The notes under the pieces were generated by a model. That model made no database searches. It was given only the letters and a program-made list of their open reading frames with translations, and was not told the DNA's origin. The translations under genes were made by a program, and so were the position numbers. From Nitrococcus sp. (GTDB taxonomy: Bacteria; Pseudomonadota; Gammaproteobacteria; Nitrococcales; Nitrococcaceae), in the NCBI GenBank assembly GCA_030452265.1, contig JAKDMQ010000006.1, forward strand, positions 1-38,421: a DNA stretch of 38,421 nucleotides. The letters are read 5' to 3'. How positions within the stretch are numbered: the stretch's first letter is position 1; the number at the start of each line of letters is the position of its first letter. This document shows, piece after piece, positions 21,579 through 29,742 of this stretch.

Positions 21579-22457
21579 ATGCTGAATGCCCCGAGCAGGT
21601 GGCGAGCGCAGTTCAAGCAGGTGCTTCTGGTGTTGGTGGCGGTCGGCCTAGGCGTAGTCATCACGGATGCCTGGGCTGCCGATGCGTCCGCCGGTGCCAC
21701 GCTTTTCAAATCGAAATGCGCAGCCTGCCATACGATTGGCGGGGGTGACACGGTAGGTCCGGACCTTGCTGGAGTAACGGAGCGTCGGGACACGCAGTGG
21801 TTGAAGAGCTGGATTGCGGATCCCCCCGGAATGATTGCCTCCGGCGATGCGACCGCGACGTCGCTGAAGAGTAAATACGGCATGACCATGCCCGACCTCG
21901 GGCTCTCCGATGACCAGATCGCCAACGTGATAGCGTACTTGGCGAGCGGCGGCGCTGGCGGAGGGGAGGCCTCAGCGGCGGGTGCCGCGGCGGCGGGCTC
22001 CACGGCAGCAGCGGCGAAGCCGGAGAGCACAGGCTCGGCTGAGCAGGGCGAGCGGCTGTTCACCGGCGAGGCGAGCCTTCGCAACGGTGGTCCGGCTTGC
22101 TCCGCATGCCATGCCGTTGCCGGTGTAGGCGGTGGCAGCATGGGGCCTGATCTGACGACCACATACAGCCGGCTGGGTGATGCGATGATCACGTGGCCGC
22201 AGGCGATGCTGCCGATGAAGCCGATTTTCACCGAAGACCCCCTGACGGATACCGAGAAGGCGGATCTGCTTGCCTTCTTCAAAGAGAAGGCGTCAGGCGA
22301 CGAGCTATCGGCATCCGGGCCGGTGGCGATGCTCCTCGGGCTGTCGATCATTGGAGCCATAGTGCTCGCGGTGATCCTGAGCGTCGTTTGGAAGAAACGG
22401 CTCATTGCGGTCCGTGAGCCCATGGTGTCGGGCACCAATCGCTGGCGTCGAGACTAG
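21579..22457 (+). CDS. Diheme, membrane-anchored cytochrome c of the Nxr/Nar operon
   Basis: A 292-residue periplasmic c-type cytochrome. A signal peptide covers about residues 1-33 (hydrophobic VLLVLVAVGLGVVI, likely cut after DAWA). Heme site 1 is CAACH at 47-51 with candidate Met ligands in YGMTMP (102, 104). An Ala/Gly linker spans about 124-150. Heme site 2 is CSACH at 174-178 with candidate Met ligands in AMLPMKP (210, 213). A C-terminal membrane helix at about 249-271 is followed by WKKR. Both hemes therefore face the periplasm, tethered to the membrane. AAGGAGG precedes the ATG. As first gene of the operon it probably accepts electrons from, or gives them to, the NarI/NxrI b-hemes. 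Thermus NarC and the Nitrobacter nxr-linked cytochrome are the nearest precedents I know. Confidence 0.88.
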   Translation: MLNAPSRWRAQFKQVLLVLVAVGLGVVITDAWAADASAGATLFKSKCAACHTIGGGDTVGPDLAGVTERRDTQWLKSWIADPPGMIASGDATATSLKSKYGMTMPDLGLSDDQIANVIAYLASGGAGGGEASAAGAAAAGSTAAAAKPESTGSAEQGERLFTGEASLRNGGPACSACHAVAGVGGGSMGPDLTTTYSRLGDAMITWPQAMLPMKPIFTEDPLTDTEKADLLAFFKEKASGDELSASGPVAMLLGLSIIGAIVLAVILSVVWKKRLIAVREPMVSGTNRWRRD

Positions 22458-22468
22458 GGGGGCGAAGC

Positions 22469-22491
22469 GCGATCGCGAAGCCCGCGATCGC
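22469..22491 (+). other. Hairpin between the cytochrome c gene and narG/nxrA
   Basis: GCGATCGCG and CGCGATCGC form a perfect 9-bp stem with a 5-nt loop (AAGCC); AAG/CTT can extend it across a small bulge. No T-run follows. It lies in the 80-base gap of an operon, so mRNA stability or processing is more likely than termination. Confidence 0.55.
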
Positions 22492-22537
22492 TTAGGCTGG
22501 TTACTGAATTACGATTCGACGAGGAGGTTCAAAAGCT

Positions 22538-25500
22538 ATGGGCTGGATTCAGGATCTAATCAACCCCAAGACTCGCCGGTGGGAGGAGTTTTATCGCAAC
22601 CGCTGGCAGCACGATAACGTCTTCCGCAGCACGCACGGCGTGAATTGCACGGGCGGCTGTTCATGGGCGATCTACGTCAAGGACGGCATCATCACCTGGG
22701 AGATGCAGCAGACCGACTACCCCTTGCTCGGGCGCGGTGAAGGCGGCCATGGTATACCGCCCTACGAGCCGCGCGGCTGTCAGCGCGGCATTTCGGCATC
22801 GTGGTATGTCTATAGCCCGATTCGTGTCAAGTATCCCTACTGCAAGGGCGTGATGCTCGATTTCTGGCGCGAGGCGCGCTCTCGCCACAACAACCCTATC
22901 GAGGCGTGGGGCTCGATGGTCTCCGATGAGAACAAGCGCACGCGCTGGCAGAAGGCCCGCGGCAAGGGCGGGTTTCGGCGCACGACCTGGGATGAGCTGC
23001 TCGAGCTCATCGCCTCCGCTTGTCTCTACACCGTGCAAAAGTATGGGCCCGACCGGGTGATGGGCTTCGCCCCGATTCCGGCGTTTTCGATGGTCTCGTT
23101 TGCGGGCGGCCAGCGCTTCTTGCACCTTCTCGGCGGTTCGACGATCAGCTTCTATGACTGGTACGCGGACCTGCCCACCGCCTTCCCTGAGATCTGGGGC
23201 GATCAGACCGATGTCTGCGAGAGTGCCGATTGGTACAACAGCAAGTTCATCGTCTCGATGGCGGCCAACCTCAATATGACCCGCACGGCGGATGTGCATT
23301 TTATTTCCGAGGCGCGTCATGAGGGCGCGAAGTTTGTGGTGCTCTCGCCGGACTTCAGCCAGGTCAGCAAATACGCCGACTGGTGGATTCCGGTCAAGCG
23401 GGGTCAGGATCTGGCATTTTGGATGGGCGTGGGTCATGTCATTTACACCGAGTTCCATATCAAGCGCCAGGTGCCCTACTTCGTTGACTACCTCCAGCGG
23501 TATACGGACATGCCCTTCCTGGTCAAGCTGGAGAAGGACGGTGACAGCTACCGCTGCGGGCGCTATCTGACGAGCGAGGAGGTCAAGAAGTACAAAAAGC
23601 AGGAGAACGCCGCTTGGAAGATGCTGGTGCTCGACCGTAAGAGCGGCGAGACTCGCTGCCCGAAGGGTCAGATCGGCCACCGCCACCAAAAGCAGCACGG
23701 CCAGTGGAACCTCAAGATGGAGGATGGCCTCGATGACAGCCCCATCGACCCCGTGATGAGCTTCATCGACCAGAGCGATGAAACCCCGCTGGTGCAGTAT
23801 TACGAGTACGCCACGGAGGTCATGTACAAGCGCGGCGTGCCGGCGAAAAAGCTCGAGACCAGCGATGGCCGTAGCGTACTGGTCGCCACGGTCTATGACC
23901 TTAATATGGCGCAGTACGCGGTGGACCGGGGATTGCCCGGCGATTATCCGAAGGACTACGACGACCCCGCGCCTTATACGCCGGCCTGGCAGGAGCAGTA
24001 CAGCGGCGTCGGCCGCCAGACGGTCATCCGCTTCGCCCGTGAGTTCGCCGGCACCGCCGAAAAGACCAAGGGGCGGTGCATGGTCATCTCAGGCGCCAGC
24101 GCCAACCACTGGTACCACAACAACTTCTATTATCGGGCGGACATTAACTGCCTGATCGCCTGCGGCTGCTGCGGACGCAACGGTGGCGGCCATAACCACT
24201 ACGTGGGCCAGGAGAAGCTCGCGCCGGTGGCCTCATGGGCGGCCATAATGAGCGGCGCGGACTGGGGTATCAAACCGCGTCTCACTCAGTCGGCGTGTTG
24301 GCATTACCCGAATAGCGACAGTTGGCGCTACGATGATTTGTTCGAGAAGTACTCGAACCTGCCGCCGCATTCCAAGTTCATGAAGGGCCAGCACTCGATC
24401 GACCTGATCGCAAAGGCCGTGCGCTTGGGCTGGATGTCGTATTACCCGCAGTTCAACCGCAGCCCGATCGAGCTCTGTCGTGAGGCAGAGGAGGCCGGGG
24501 CCAAGAACGACAAGGGTATCGTGGATTATGTGGTGCAGGGTCTGAAGAAGAAGACTCTTCAGTTTGCCATCGACGATGTGGATGCCCCGGAGAACTGGCC
24601 GCGGGTGTGGATCATCTGGCGGGGCAATGCCATGCAGTCGAGCGCGAAGGGGGCGGAGTTCTTCCTGCGCCATTATCTCGGCACGCATGACAACGCGGTC
24701 GCCGAGGAGCGAGCCAAGCCCCACGTCAAGCACGTGAAATGGCGGGAGCCCGCGCCGCGCGGCAAGATGGATTTGGTGCTCGACATCAACTTCCGCATGG
24801 ACACCACGGCGCTGTACTCCGATATCGTGCTGCCGACGGCGTTCTGGTATGAGAAGAATGATATCAATACCACCGACCTGCACTCCTTCATCCACCCGCT
24901 GGGTCAGGCGGTGCCACCGGTCTGGGAGTCCAAGACCGACTGGGATATCTTCAAGCTGTTCGCCAAGGAGGTTAGCAAGCTCGCACCGCAGGCGTTCTCG
25001 GGGCCAGTGAAGGATCTCTGGCATGGGCCGCTGGCACACGACACAGTCGATGGGATGGCCCAGCGAGAGGTGCGCGATTGGATGTATGGGGAGGGCGAGC
25101 CCATTCCCGGCAAGACCATGCCGCATTTAGCCGTGCTCGAGCGGGATTACACGCAGCTCTACGACAAGTACATCTCCCTCGGCCCCGCGATCCGGGAGAA
25201 GGGGATTACCGGTAACGGCTGCAACTTCCCGATCACCAAGCAGTACGATTATATGTGCGAGCAGCCGCTCGGTGCCTCGCCTGATCCGCGGCACAAGCGG
25301 GCGATCGAGTGGGGCGGTAAACGCTATCCCAGCCTCGAGGATCCGATCGATGGCTGCAACGCGATCATGTACCTAGCCCCGGAGACCAACGGTGAGGTCT
25401 GCTATCAAGCCTTCGAGGCCGAGCAGCACCACACGGGTGTCCCGCTGACCGACCTGGCCGAGCCGTACCGAAGCGTGGAGATGAACTTCTACGACATCAC

Positions 25501-26203
25501 CCGGCAGCCGCGGCGTGTGCTGACCAGCCCCTGCTGGAGCGGCAATATCATCGAGGGGCGAGCCTACTCGGCGTGGTGTCTGCAGATTGAGCGGTTGGTT
25601 CCGTTCCGCACGCTTACGGGCCGCCAGCACATCTACCTCGATGCTCCCTGGTATCTCGATTGGGGCGCGCATCTGTGCACCTATCGGCCGAAGCTGGACT
25701 ATCGCAATACCGATGATCTCAGTGTCAGCCCGATCGATGACAAGACGTTGATCCTAAACTACATCACGCCGCACGGTAAGTGGAACATTCACTCCACTTA
25801 CAAGGACAATCACCGTATGTTGACCTTGTCCCGCGGTATGGATCCGGTTTGGATCAATGACAAGGACGCCGAAAGCGTCGGCTTGAAAGACAATGACTGG
25901 GTTGAGGTCTATAATGACAACGGCGTGATTGTGACGCGGACGAATGTGAGCCGACGGGTACAATCGGGTATGTGCCTTTACTACCACGCTGTGGAACGGA
26001 CCATCTACATACCTAAGTCGCAGATCCGCGGCGGCCGGCGTGCGGGTGGTCACAACAGCGTGACGCGTACCCGCATAAACCCGCTGTTTATCGCCGGAGG
26101 GTATGGCCAGTTCACGTATCTGTGGAACTACTGGGGCCCGACCGGAGTATTGACGCGGGATACGCACGTCGCGATTCGCAAGCTCGAGAAGCTTGAATGG
26201 TAG
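22538..26203 (+). CDS. nxrA: NarG/NxrA: molybdopterin catalytic subunit, probably nitrite oxidoreductase alpha
   Basis: Catalytic alpha subunit of the membrane-bound Nar/Nxr group (DMSO reductase superfamily), 1221 residues (E. coli NarG 1247). It interconverts nitrate and nitrite at a Mo-bis-MGD cofactor. The N-terminal FS0 [4Fe-4S] ligands are H33, C37, C41 and C81. The Mo ligand is D225 in [12 protein letters not shown], where E. coli has a proline in place of this cysteine. No twin-arginine signal is present, so the active site should face the cytoplasm. GAGGAGG precedes the ATG. The NXR call is inferred from the leading c-type cytochrome gene and the lack of narK or narXL nearby; a narC-type nitrate reductase (narG) is the alternative. 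The Nar/Nxr family itself is certain. Confidence 0.85.
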   Translation: MGWIQDLINPKTRRWEEFYRNRWQHDNVFRSTHGVNCTGGCSWAIYVKDGIITWEMQQTDYPLLGRGEGGHGIPPYEPRGCQRGISASWYVYSPIRVKYPYCKGVMLDFWREARSRHNNPIEAWGSMVSDENKRTRWQKARGKGGFRRTTWDELLELIASACLYTVQKYGPDRVMGFAPIPAFSMVSFAGGQRFLHLLGGSTISFYDWYADLPTAFPEIWGDQTDVCESADWYNSKFIVSMAANLNMTRTADVHFISEARHEGAKFVVLSPDFSQVSKYADWWIPVKRGQDLAFWMGVGHVIYTEFHIKRQVPYFVDYLQRYTDMPFLVKLEKDGDSYRCGRYLTSEEVKKYKKQENAAWKMLVLDRKSGETRCPKGQIGHRHQKQHGQWNLKMEDGLDDSPIDPVMSFIDQSDETPLVQYYEYATEVMYKRGVPAKKLETSDGRSVLVATVYDLNMAQYAVDRGLPGDYPKDYDDPAPYTPAWQEQYSGVGRQTVIRFAREFAGTAEKTKGRCMVISGASANHWYHNNFYYRADINCLIACGCCGRNGGGHNHYVGQEKLAPVASWAAIMSGADWGIKPRLTQSACWHYPNSDSWRYDDLFEKYSNLPPHSKFMKGQHSIDLIAKAVRLGWMSYYPQFNRSPIELCREAEEAGAKNDKGIVDYVVQGLKKKTLQFAIDDVDAPENWPRVWIIWRGNAMQSSAKGAEFFLRHYLGTHDNAVAEERAKPHVKHVKWREPAPRGKMDLVLDINFRMDTTALYSDIVLPTAFWYEKNDINTTDLHSFIHPLGQAVPPVWESKTDWDIFKLFAKEVSKLAPQAFSGPVKDLWHGPLAHDTVDGMAQREVRDWMYGEGEPIPGKTMPHLAVLERDYTQLYDKYISLGPAIREKGITGNGCNFPITKQYDYMCEQPLGASPDPRHKRAIEWGGKRYPSLEDPIDGCNAIMYLAPETNGEVCYQAFEAEQHHTGVPLTDLAEPYRSVEMNFYDITRQPRRVLTSPCWSGNIIEGRAYSAWCLQIERLVPFRTLTGRQHIYLDAPWYLDWGAHLCTYRPKLDYRNTDDLSVSPIDDKTLILNYITPHGKWNIHSTYKDNHRMLTLSRGMDPVWINDKDAESVGLKDNDWVEVYNDNGVIVTRTNVSRRVQSGMCLYYHAVERTIYIPKSQIRGGRRAGGHNSVTRTRINPLFIAGGYGQFTYLWNYWGPTGVLTRDTHVAIRKLEKLEW

Positions 26204-26231
26204 GGCAAATGAGAGCTTGAGGTGTAGGAAA

Positions 26232-26256
26232 GCGGCCGCGCGCAGCGCGCGGCCGC
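26232..26256 (+). other. Very stable hairpin between narG/nxrA and narH/nxrB
   Basis: GCGGCCGCGCG and CGCGCGGCCGC form a perfect 11-bp, all-GC stem with a CAG loop. It sits in the 83-base gap between the alpha and beta genes, 18 bases before the narH ribosome site. No T-run follows. It could stabilise or separate mRNA segments. Confidence 0.6.
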
Positions 26257-26286
26257 GACGATTTACGATCTCCTAGGAGGTAAAAG

Positions 26287-27825
26287 ATGGATATTCGAGC
26301 GCAAGTCTCCATGGTGTTCCATCTGGACAAGTGCATTGGCTGTCACACCTGCAGCATTGCCTGCAAGAACATCTGGACGGACCGCCAAGGCACCGAGTAC
26401 ATGTGGTGGAACAATGTTGAAACCAAGCCTGGTACCGGTTATCCGACGCAATGGGAGGACCAGGAGAAGTACAAGGGTGGTTGGGAGCGTGATTCTCGCG
26501 GGCGGCTGAAGCTGAAGCTGCAGGGCCGTGCGGGCGCTCTGACCAATATTTTCTACAATCCAAGCCTCCCGACCTTGGATGACTACTACGAGCCGTGGAC
26601 TTACGATTACAAGAACCTGTTCGATGCCCCGGAGGGCGACGACCAGCCGACGGCGCGGGCTGTCTCCCTGGTGACAGGCGATTTCATGGACACCCTCGAG
26701 GCCGGCCCGAACTGGGACGACGATCTGGGTGGATCGGAGGTCTACGCGGCTAATGACCCTAACATCCTGAAGAGTTTGAGCGACTCCGAGCAGCAGGCGG
26801 TGAAGTCCCTCGAGCAGACGGTCTTCTTCTATCTACCGAGGATCTGCAATCACTGTCTCAACCCAGGCTGTGTGGCCGCGTGTCCGACCGGGGCCATCTA
26901 CAAGCGTGGCGAGGACGGCATCGTTCTGATCAGCCAGAATCGCTGCCGTGCCTGGCGGATGTGCGTGTCGGGCTGCCCCTACAAGAAGACTTACTTCAAC
27001 TGGTCGACGGGTAAGTCCGAGAAGTGCATCCTGTGCTACCCGCGTCTCGAGAGCGGACAGCCTCCGGCCTGCTTCCATTCCTGCGTCGGGCGCATCCGCT
27101 ACATCGGCATGGTGCTCTACGATGCCGATGGTATCGAGCAGGCGGCGCGCTCACCCGATAGCGGTTTGGTAGATGCGCAGCGGGCGCTCATCATGGATCC
27201 GTTCGATCCTGAAGTTATCGCCGGCGCCAAGCGTAACGGTGTTGGTGACAGCGTGGTTGCGGCGGCGCAGCAGTCACCGGTCTACAAGTTCGTGAAGGTC
27301 TGGGGTCTGGCCTTGCCGTTGCACCCGGAGTTTCGGACCTTGCCCATGCTCTTTTACGTGCCGCCGGTGTTGCCCGTGATTGCGTCGATTCGCGATGGGC
27401 AGTACGAGACGACGGCCGGTATGGAGTCGGCGCCGGCGGATGAGACCGGGCCCGACCTCAATACCGTAGAGAAGGCGCGGCTTCCGATGGCGTACATGGC
27501 GAGCCTATTTACAGCGGGCGATTTGGACGAGATCAAGTTGGTCTACCGCAAGCTGATCGCGGTTCGCATGTACATGCGTCAGGAGCAAGTGGGCGATCAG
27601 AAGGAAGAGGAAGTGCAGGAGGCGATGCGGCTCGCGAAGTTTACCGGGGAGGATTGCTTGCGGGTCTTCGAGCTGACCTCATTGCCCACATTCGAGGAGC
27701 GCTTCGTGGTCCCGCCGATGGAGCGGGAGCGTGCTATGGATGGTGAATTGCCGCCGCTTGATCCATACAGCCGCAAAGCGGCCGGTGGGTTCGGCTTCAG
27801 GGATGCCCCGGCGCGGAGGTTCTGA
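26287..27825 (+). CDS. nxrB: NarH/NxrB: iron-sulfur electron-transfer subunit
   Basis: Beta subunit carrying four iron-sulfur clusters that wire the Mo site to the membrane subunit. Length is 512 residues, the same as E. coli NarH. Cysteine groups are C16/C19/C22/C26, C187/C190/C195/C199, C220/C226/C230 and C247/C250/C262/C266. W223 replaces a cysteine in CRAWRMC, which marks the [3Fe-4S] cluster as in E. coli NarH. AGGAGG lies six bases before the ATG. No nxrX-like (PPIase) gene lies between alpha and beta, unlike the Nitrobacter layout as I recall it. The last coding bases include the ribosome site (GGAGGT) of narJ, so translation is coupled. nxrB is named from the same inference as nxrA; narH is the alternative. 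Confidence 0.86.
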   Translation: MDIRAQVSMVFHLDKCIGCHTCSIACKNIWTDRQGTEYMWWNNVETKPGTGYPTQWEDQEKYKGGWERDSRGRLKLKLQGRAGALTNIFYNPSLPTLDDYYEPWTYDYKNLFDAPEGDDQPTARAVSLVTGDFMDTLEAGPNWDDDLGGSEVYAANDPNILKSLSDSEQQAVKSLEQTVFFYLPRICNHCLNPGCVAACPTGAIYKRGEDGIVLISQNRCRAWRMCVSGCPYKKTYFNWSTGKSEKCILCYPRLESGQPPACFHSCVGRIRYIGMVLYDADGIEQAARSPDSGLVDAQRALIMDPFDPEVIAGAKRNGVGDSVVAAAQQSPVYKFVKVWGLALPLHPEFRTLPMLFYVPPVLPVIASIRDGQYETTAGMESAPADETGPDLNTVEKARLPMAYMASLFTAGDLDEIKLVYRKLIAVRMYMRQEQVGDQKEEEVQEAMRLAKFTGEDCLRVFELTSLPTFEERFVVPPMERERAMDGELPPLDPYSRKAAGGFGFRDAPARRF

Positions 27826-27826
27826 C

Positions 27827-28624
27827 GTGCCGCGGATGAGCAATCTGGTAATGGTGGTGCCGAAGCGCGTGTTTATGCTCTTCGGCACCATACTGGACTA
27901 CCCGACCCGGGATCTGAGCGCACATATCGCAGAGTGTGCGGAGGTTATCGGCGACCGAGCTCCTGCATCGGTCGCCGATCTCGAATCGTTCCGCGAGGAG
28001 GTCGAAGGCGCCCCTTTGGGTTATCTCGAAGAGGTGCATACGGCCTTTTTCGATCTCAATCCTGTGTGTAGGCCTTATGTGGGCTATCACCTTTTTGGTG
28101 AAACCTACCGCCGTAGTATGTTCATGATCCGGCTCAAAGAGATCTACGCGCAAAACGGGTTCGAGTTCCCTAAAAATGACCTGCCTGACCGATTGTCCGT
28201 TTTTTTAAGCTTTCTAGGGACCAACGACGACAATGTGCTCGGGCGTGAGCTCATCGATGAGGCCTTGGCACCAACCATGGCCAAGATGACGGGCATGGAA
28301 GTTCCGGTAAGCCGTGTAGCGTCGGGTCGTGGCCGAGCGCGGTCAGCCAAAAAGGAGAAGGAAGAGGTCGGACCCGTTCCGGGTGGGGCAGAGGCTGGGG
28401 GCCCCGAGCGCCCAGGAACGGGCGGCGGGTCGGAGGAGTTGCAGGGCCATAGCCACGGAGGCGAGGTGGACGATGGTGTTCTGCTCGATGCTGTTCATGA
28501 ATCGGCGGGTGTAGCGAGCGGCGCCAGTTGTTTGTACGTAAAGCCATTACGGTCCCTCGCGCGGATTATCCCAGCGCTGTGGGAGCCCGGGCGGCAGGCG
28601 GCCGCTGGCCGCGGTGAGCTATAG
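27827..28624 (+). CDS. nxrJ: NarJ/NxrJ: chaperone for molybdoenzyme assembly (TorD/NarJ family)
   Basis: System-specific chaperone that holds the alpha subunit until the cofactor is inserted; it is not part of the final enzyme. The start is taken as GTG at 27827, one base after the narH stop, because GGAGGT ends six bases before it; ATG 27836 is the alternative. The track start at 27731 is inside narH. Length is 265 residues (E. coli NarJ 236). Residues up to about 165 are a normal NarJ helical domain (FGTILDYPTRDL, YVGYHLFGETYRRSMFMI, ELPDxL-like DLPDRLSVFLSFLG). An unusual low-complexity stretch rich in G, E, K and P follows before a hydrophobic C-terminus (YVKPLRSLARIIPALWE). Confidence 0.82.
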   Translation: MPRMSNLVMVVPKRVFMLFGTILDYPTRDLSAHIAECAEVIGDRAPASVADLESFREEVEGAPLGYLEEVHTAFFDLNPVCRPYVGYHLFGETYRRSMFMIRLKEIYAQNGFEFPKNDLPDRLSVFLSFLGTNDDNVLGRELIDEALAPTMAKMTGMEVPVSRVASGRGRARSAKKEKEEVGPVPGGAEAGGPERPGTGGGSEELQGHSHGGEVDDGVLLDAVHESAGVASGASCLYVKPLRSLARIIPALWEPGRQAAAGRGEL

Positions 28625-28635
28625 AGGAGCAAGCC

Positions 28636-29358
28636 ATGTCGGATGTGATATTAGTGGGGATTCCCTACGTCGCGGTAGCGCTCGCCATTTTGGTGGGGGT
28701 TTACCGGTTCAAAACGGATACATTTTCGCATTCTAGCTTTTCGTCGCAGTTGCTGGAGAACCAAAAGCTATTTTGGGGATCTGCGTTGTGGCATTACTCG
28801 ATCGTGCTGATATTGTTGGCACACTTTATCGCGTTTTTGATCCCGCCGTTGTGGGGCGCGATCTATGGTGGCGCGGAGGTGGCGTTCGAGGCGTTTGGAT
28901 TGATACTTTCCCTCGTGGGTTTCCTCGCGCTAGGCTGGCTGATGATGCGTCGTTTTAGCTCGCGGCGGATCTTCGTGGTCACGAGCCGTATGGACTGGGT
29001 GGTAATCAGTCTTTTGTTGTTGCAGATGGCGTTGGGCTTCTTGGTCGCGTTGTCCTACCGTTGGGGCGGTCAGTGGTTTGTTTCCAGCACCGCGCCATGG
29101 CTCTGGTCAATGGCGACCTTGAACCCGCAGCCAGAGTATGTCAGCGCGCTGCCGTTTTTGGTGCAGTTCCATTTCTTGGCGGGATTTGTGCTGATTGCGC
29201 TGTACCCGTTTTCTCGTTTGGTGCATTTGGTGTTTTTCCCCATCCATTATATGTGGCGGCCTTATCAGCGCGTTATTTGGAACCGGGCGCCGCGCCCAGG
29301 CCTTGGGTCGACCCGGTCGGTGCCTGAGGACATCAGGCTGCGTAGGTTGAGTTCCTAA
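28636..29358 (+). CDS. nxrI: NarI/NxrI: membrane diheme cytochrome b subunit
   Basis: Gamma subunit that anchors the alpha-beta pair and carries two b-type hemes across the membrane. Length is 240 residues (E. coli NarI 225) with five membrane helices. Heme ligand candidates are all present: H53 and H63 in the WHYSIVLILLAHF helix, and the pair in FHFLAGFVLIALYPFSRLVH. GAGGAGC lies before the ATG and the gap from narJ is 11 bases. In a nitrate reductase it oxidises quinol; in NXR it would pass electrons outward, here plausibly to the operon's periplasmic cytochrome c. It ends the operon, followed by strong secondary structure. Confidence 0.88.
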   Translation: MSDVILVGIPYVAVALAILVGVYRFKTDTFSHSSFSSQLLENQKLFWGSALWHYSIVLILLAHFIAFLIPPLWGAIYGGAEVAFEAFGLILSLVGFLALGWLMMRRFSSRRIFVVTSRMDWVVISLLLLQMALGFLVALSYRWGGQWFVSSTAPWLWSMATLNPQPEYVSALPFLVQFHFLAGFVLIALYPFSRLVHLVFFPIHYMWRPYQRVIWNRAPRPGLGSTRSVPEDIRLRRLSS

Positions 29359-29364
29359 AGTTCG

Positions 29365-29378
29365 GAACGGGCCCGTTC
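29365..29378. repeat. Perfect 14-bp palindrome just after narI/nxrI
   Basis: GAACGGGCCCGTTC is fully self-complementary and starts six bases after the narI stop. It could be a dimeric regulator site, or part of the 3' structure of the operon mRNA. Confidence 0.5.
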
Positions 29379-29403
29379 GCATAGCATTGTAAGCTGGCCA
29401 AAC

Positions 29404-29465
29404 CGCCCGCCGCCCGAGCGTTTAAGCAAATTCACCGGATTTGCTGGTGCTTTGGGTGGCGGGCG
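29404..29465 (+). other. Composite stem-loop in the 384-base gap after the operon
   Basis: CGCCCGCCGCCC (29404-29415) pairs with GGGTGGCGGGCG (29454-29465), 12 bp with one G-U pair. Inside its loop, AGCAAAT (29425-29431) pairs perfectly with ATTTGCT (29439-29445). The whole is a two-tier stem of about 60 bases. No T-run follows. The rest of 29359-29742 holds no convincing gene, apart from one weak small ORF listed separately. Confidence 0.5.
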
Positions 29466-29551
29466 TTTCCGTTGCACGGGCGAAACAGGTCCGAGTCGCC
29501 CGGGTGTCGCATTTTCCCCATCGCGCAACGAACTCAATCAGGAATCGTTTC

Positions 29552-29650
29552 ATGAAAAGAGCAGACGGTGGCGACTGCGTGCGCAGGGGCAAATGCAGTT
29601 GCTGTATGGTTACAGTGCGATTTGGCCGTCCGGACCCGTTAATCGGGTGA
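29552..29650 (+). CDS. Possible 32-residue cysteine-rich peptide (weak)
   Basis: An ATG at 29552 has AGGA eight bases upstream and opens a 32-residue frame, MKRADGG followed by a DCVRRGKCSCCMV core. Four cysteines in ten residues could bind a metal or iron-sulfur cluster. It overlaps no other gene. Such frames arise by chance, and I recognise no family, so this is only a candidate. Confidence 0.15.
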   Translation: MKRADGGDCVRRGKCSCCMVTVRFGRPDPLIG

Positions 29651-29742
29651 TTCACGGGGCGGCCTGTGGAGCAGGTGGGTTGCTTCTGGATTTGCGGAGC
29701 AACTCTTCGTCATAGACGGTGTTATTCTCGAGGAGGTGAAAG

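Noticed and set aside
22661-23698. 345-codon minus-strand ORF inside narG/nxrA
   Set aside because: It is a shadow of the alpha subunit with no motif of its own.
26204-26286. An nxrX-like gene between alpha and beta
   Set aside because: The gap is only 83 bases and holds a hairpin and a ribosome site, so no gene fits.
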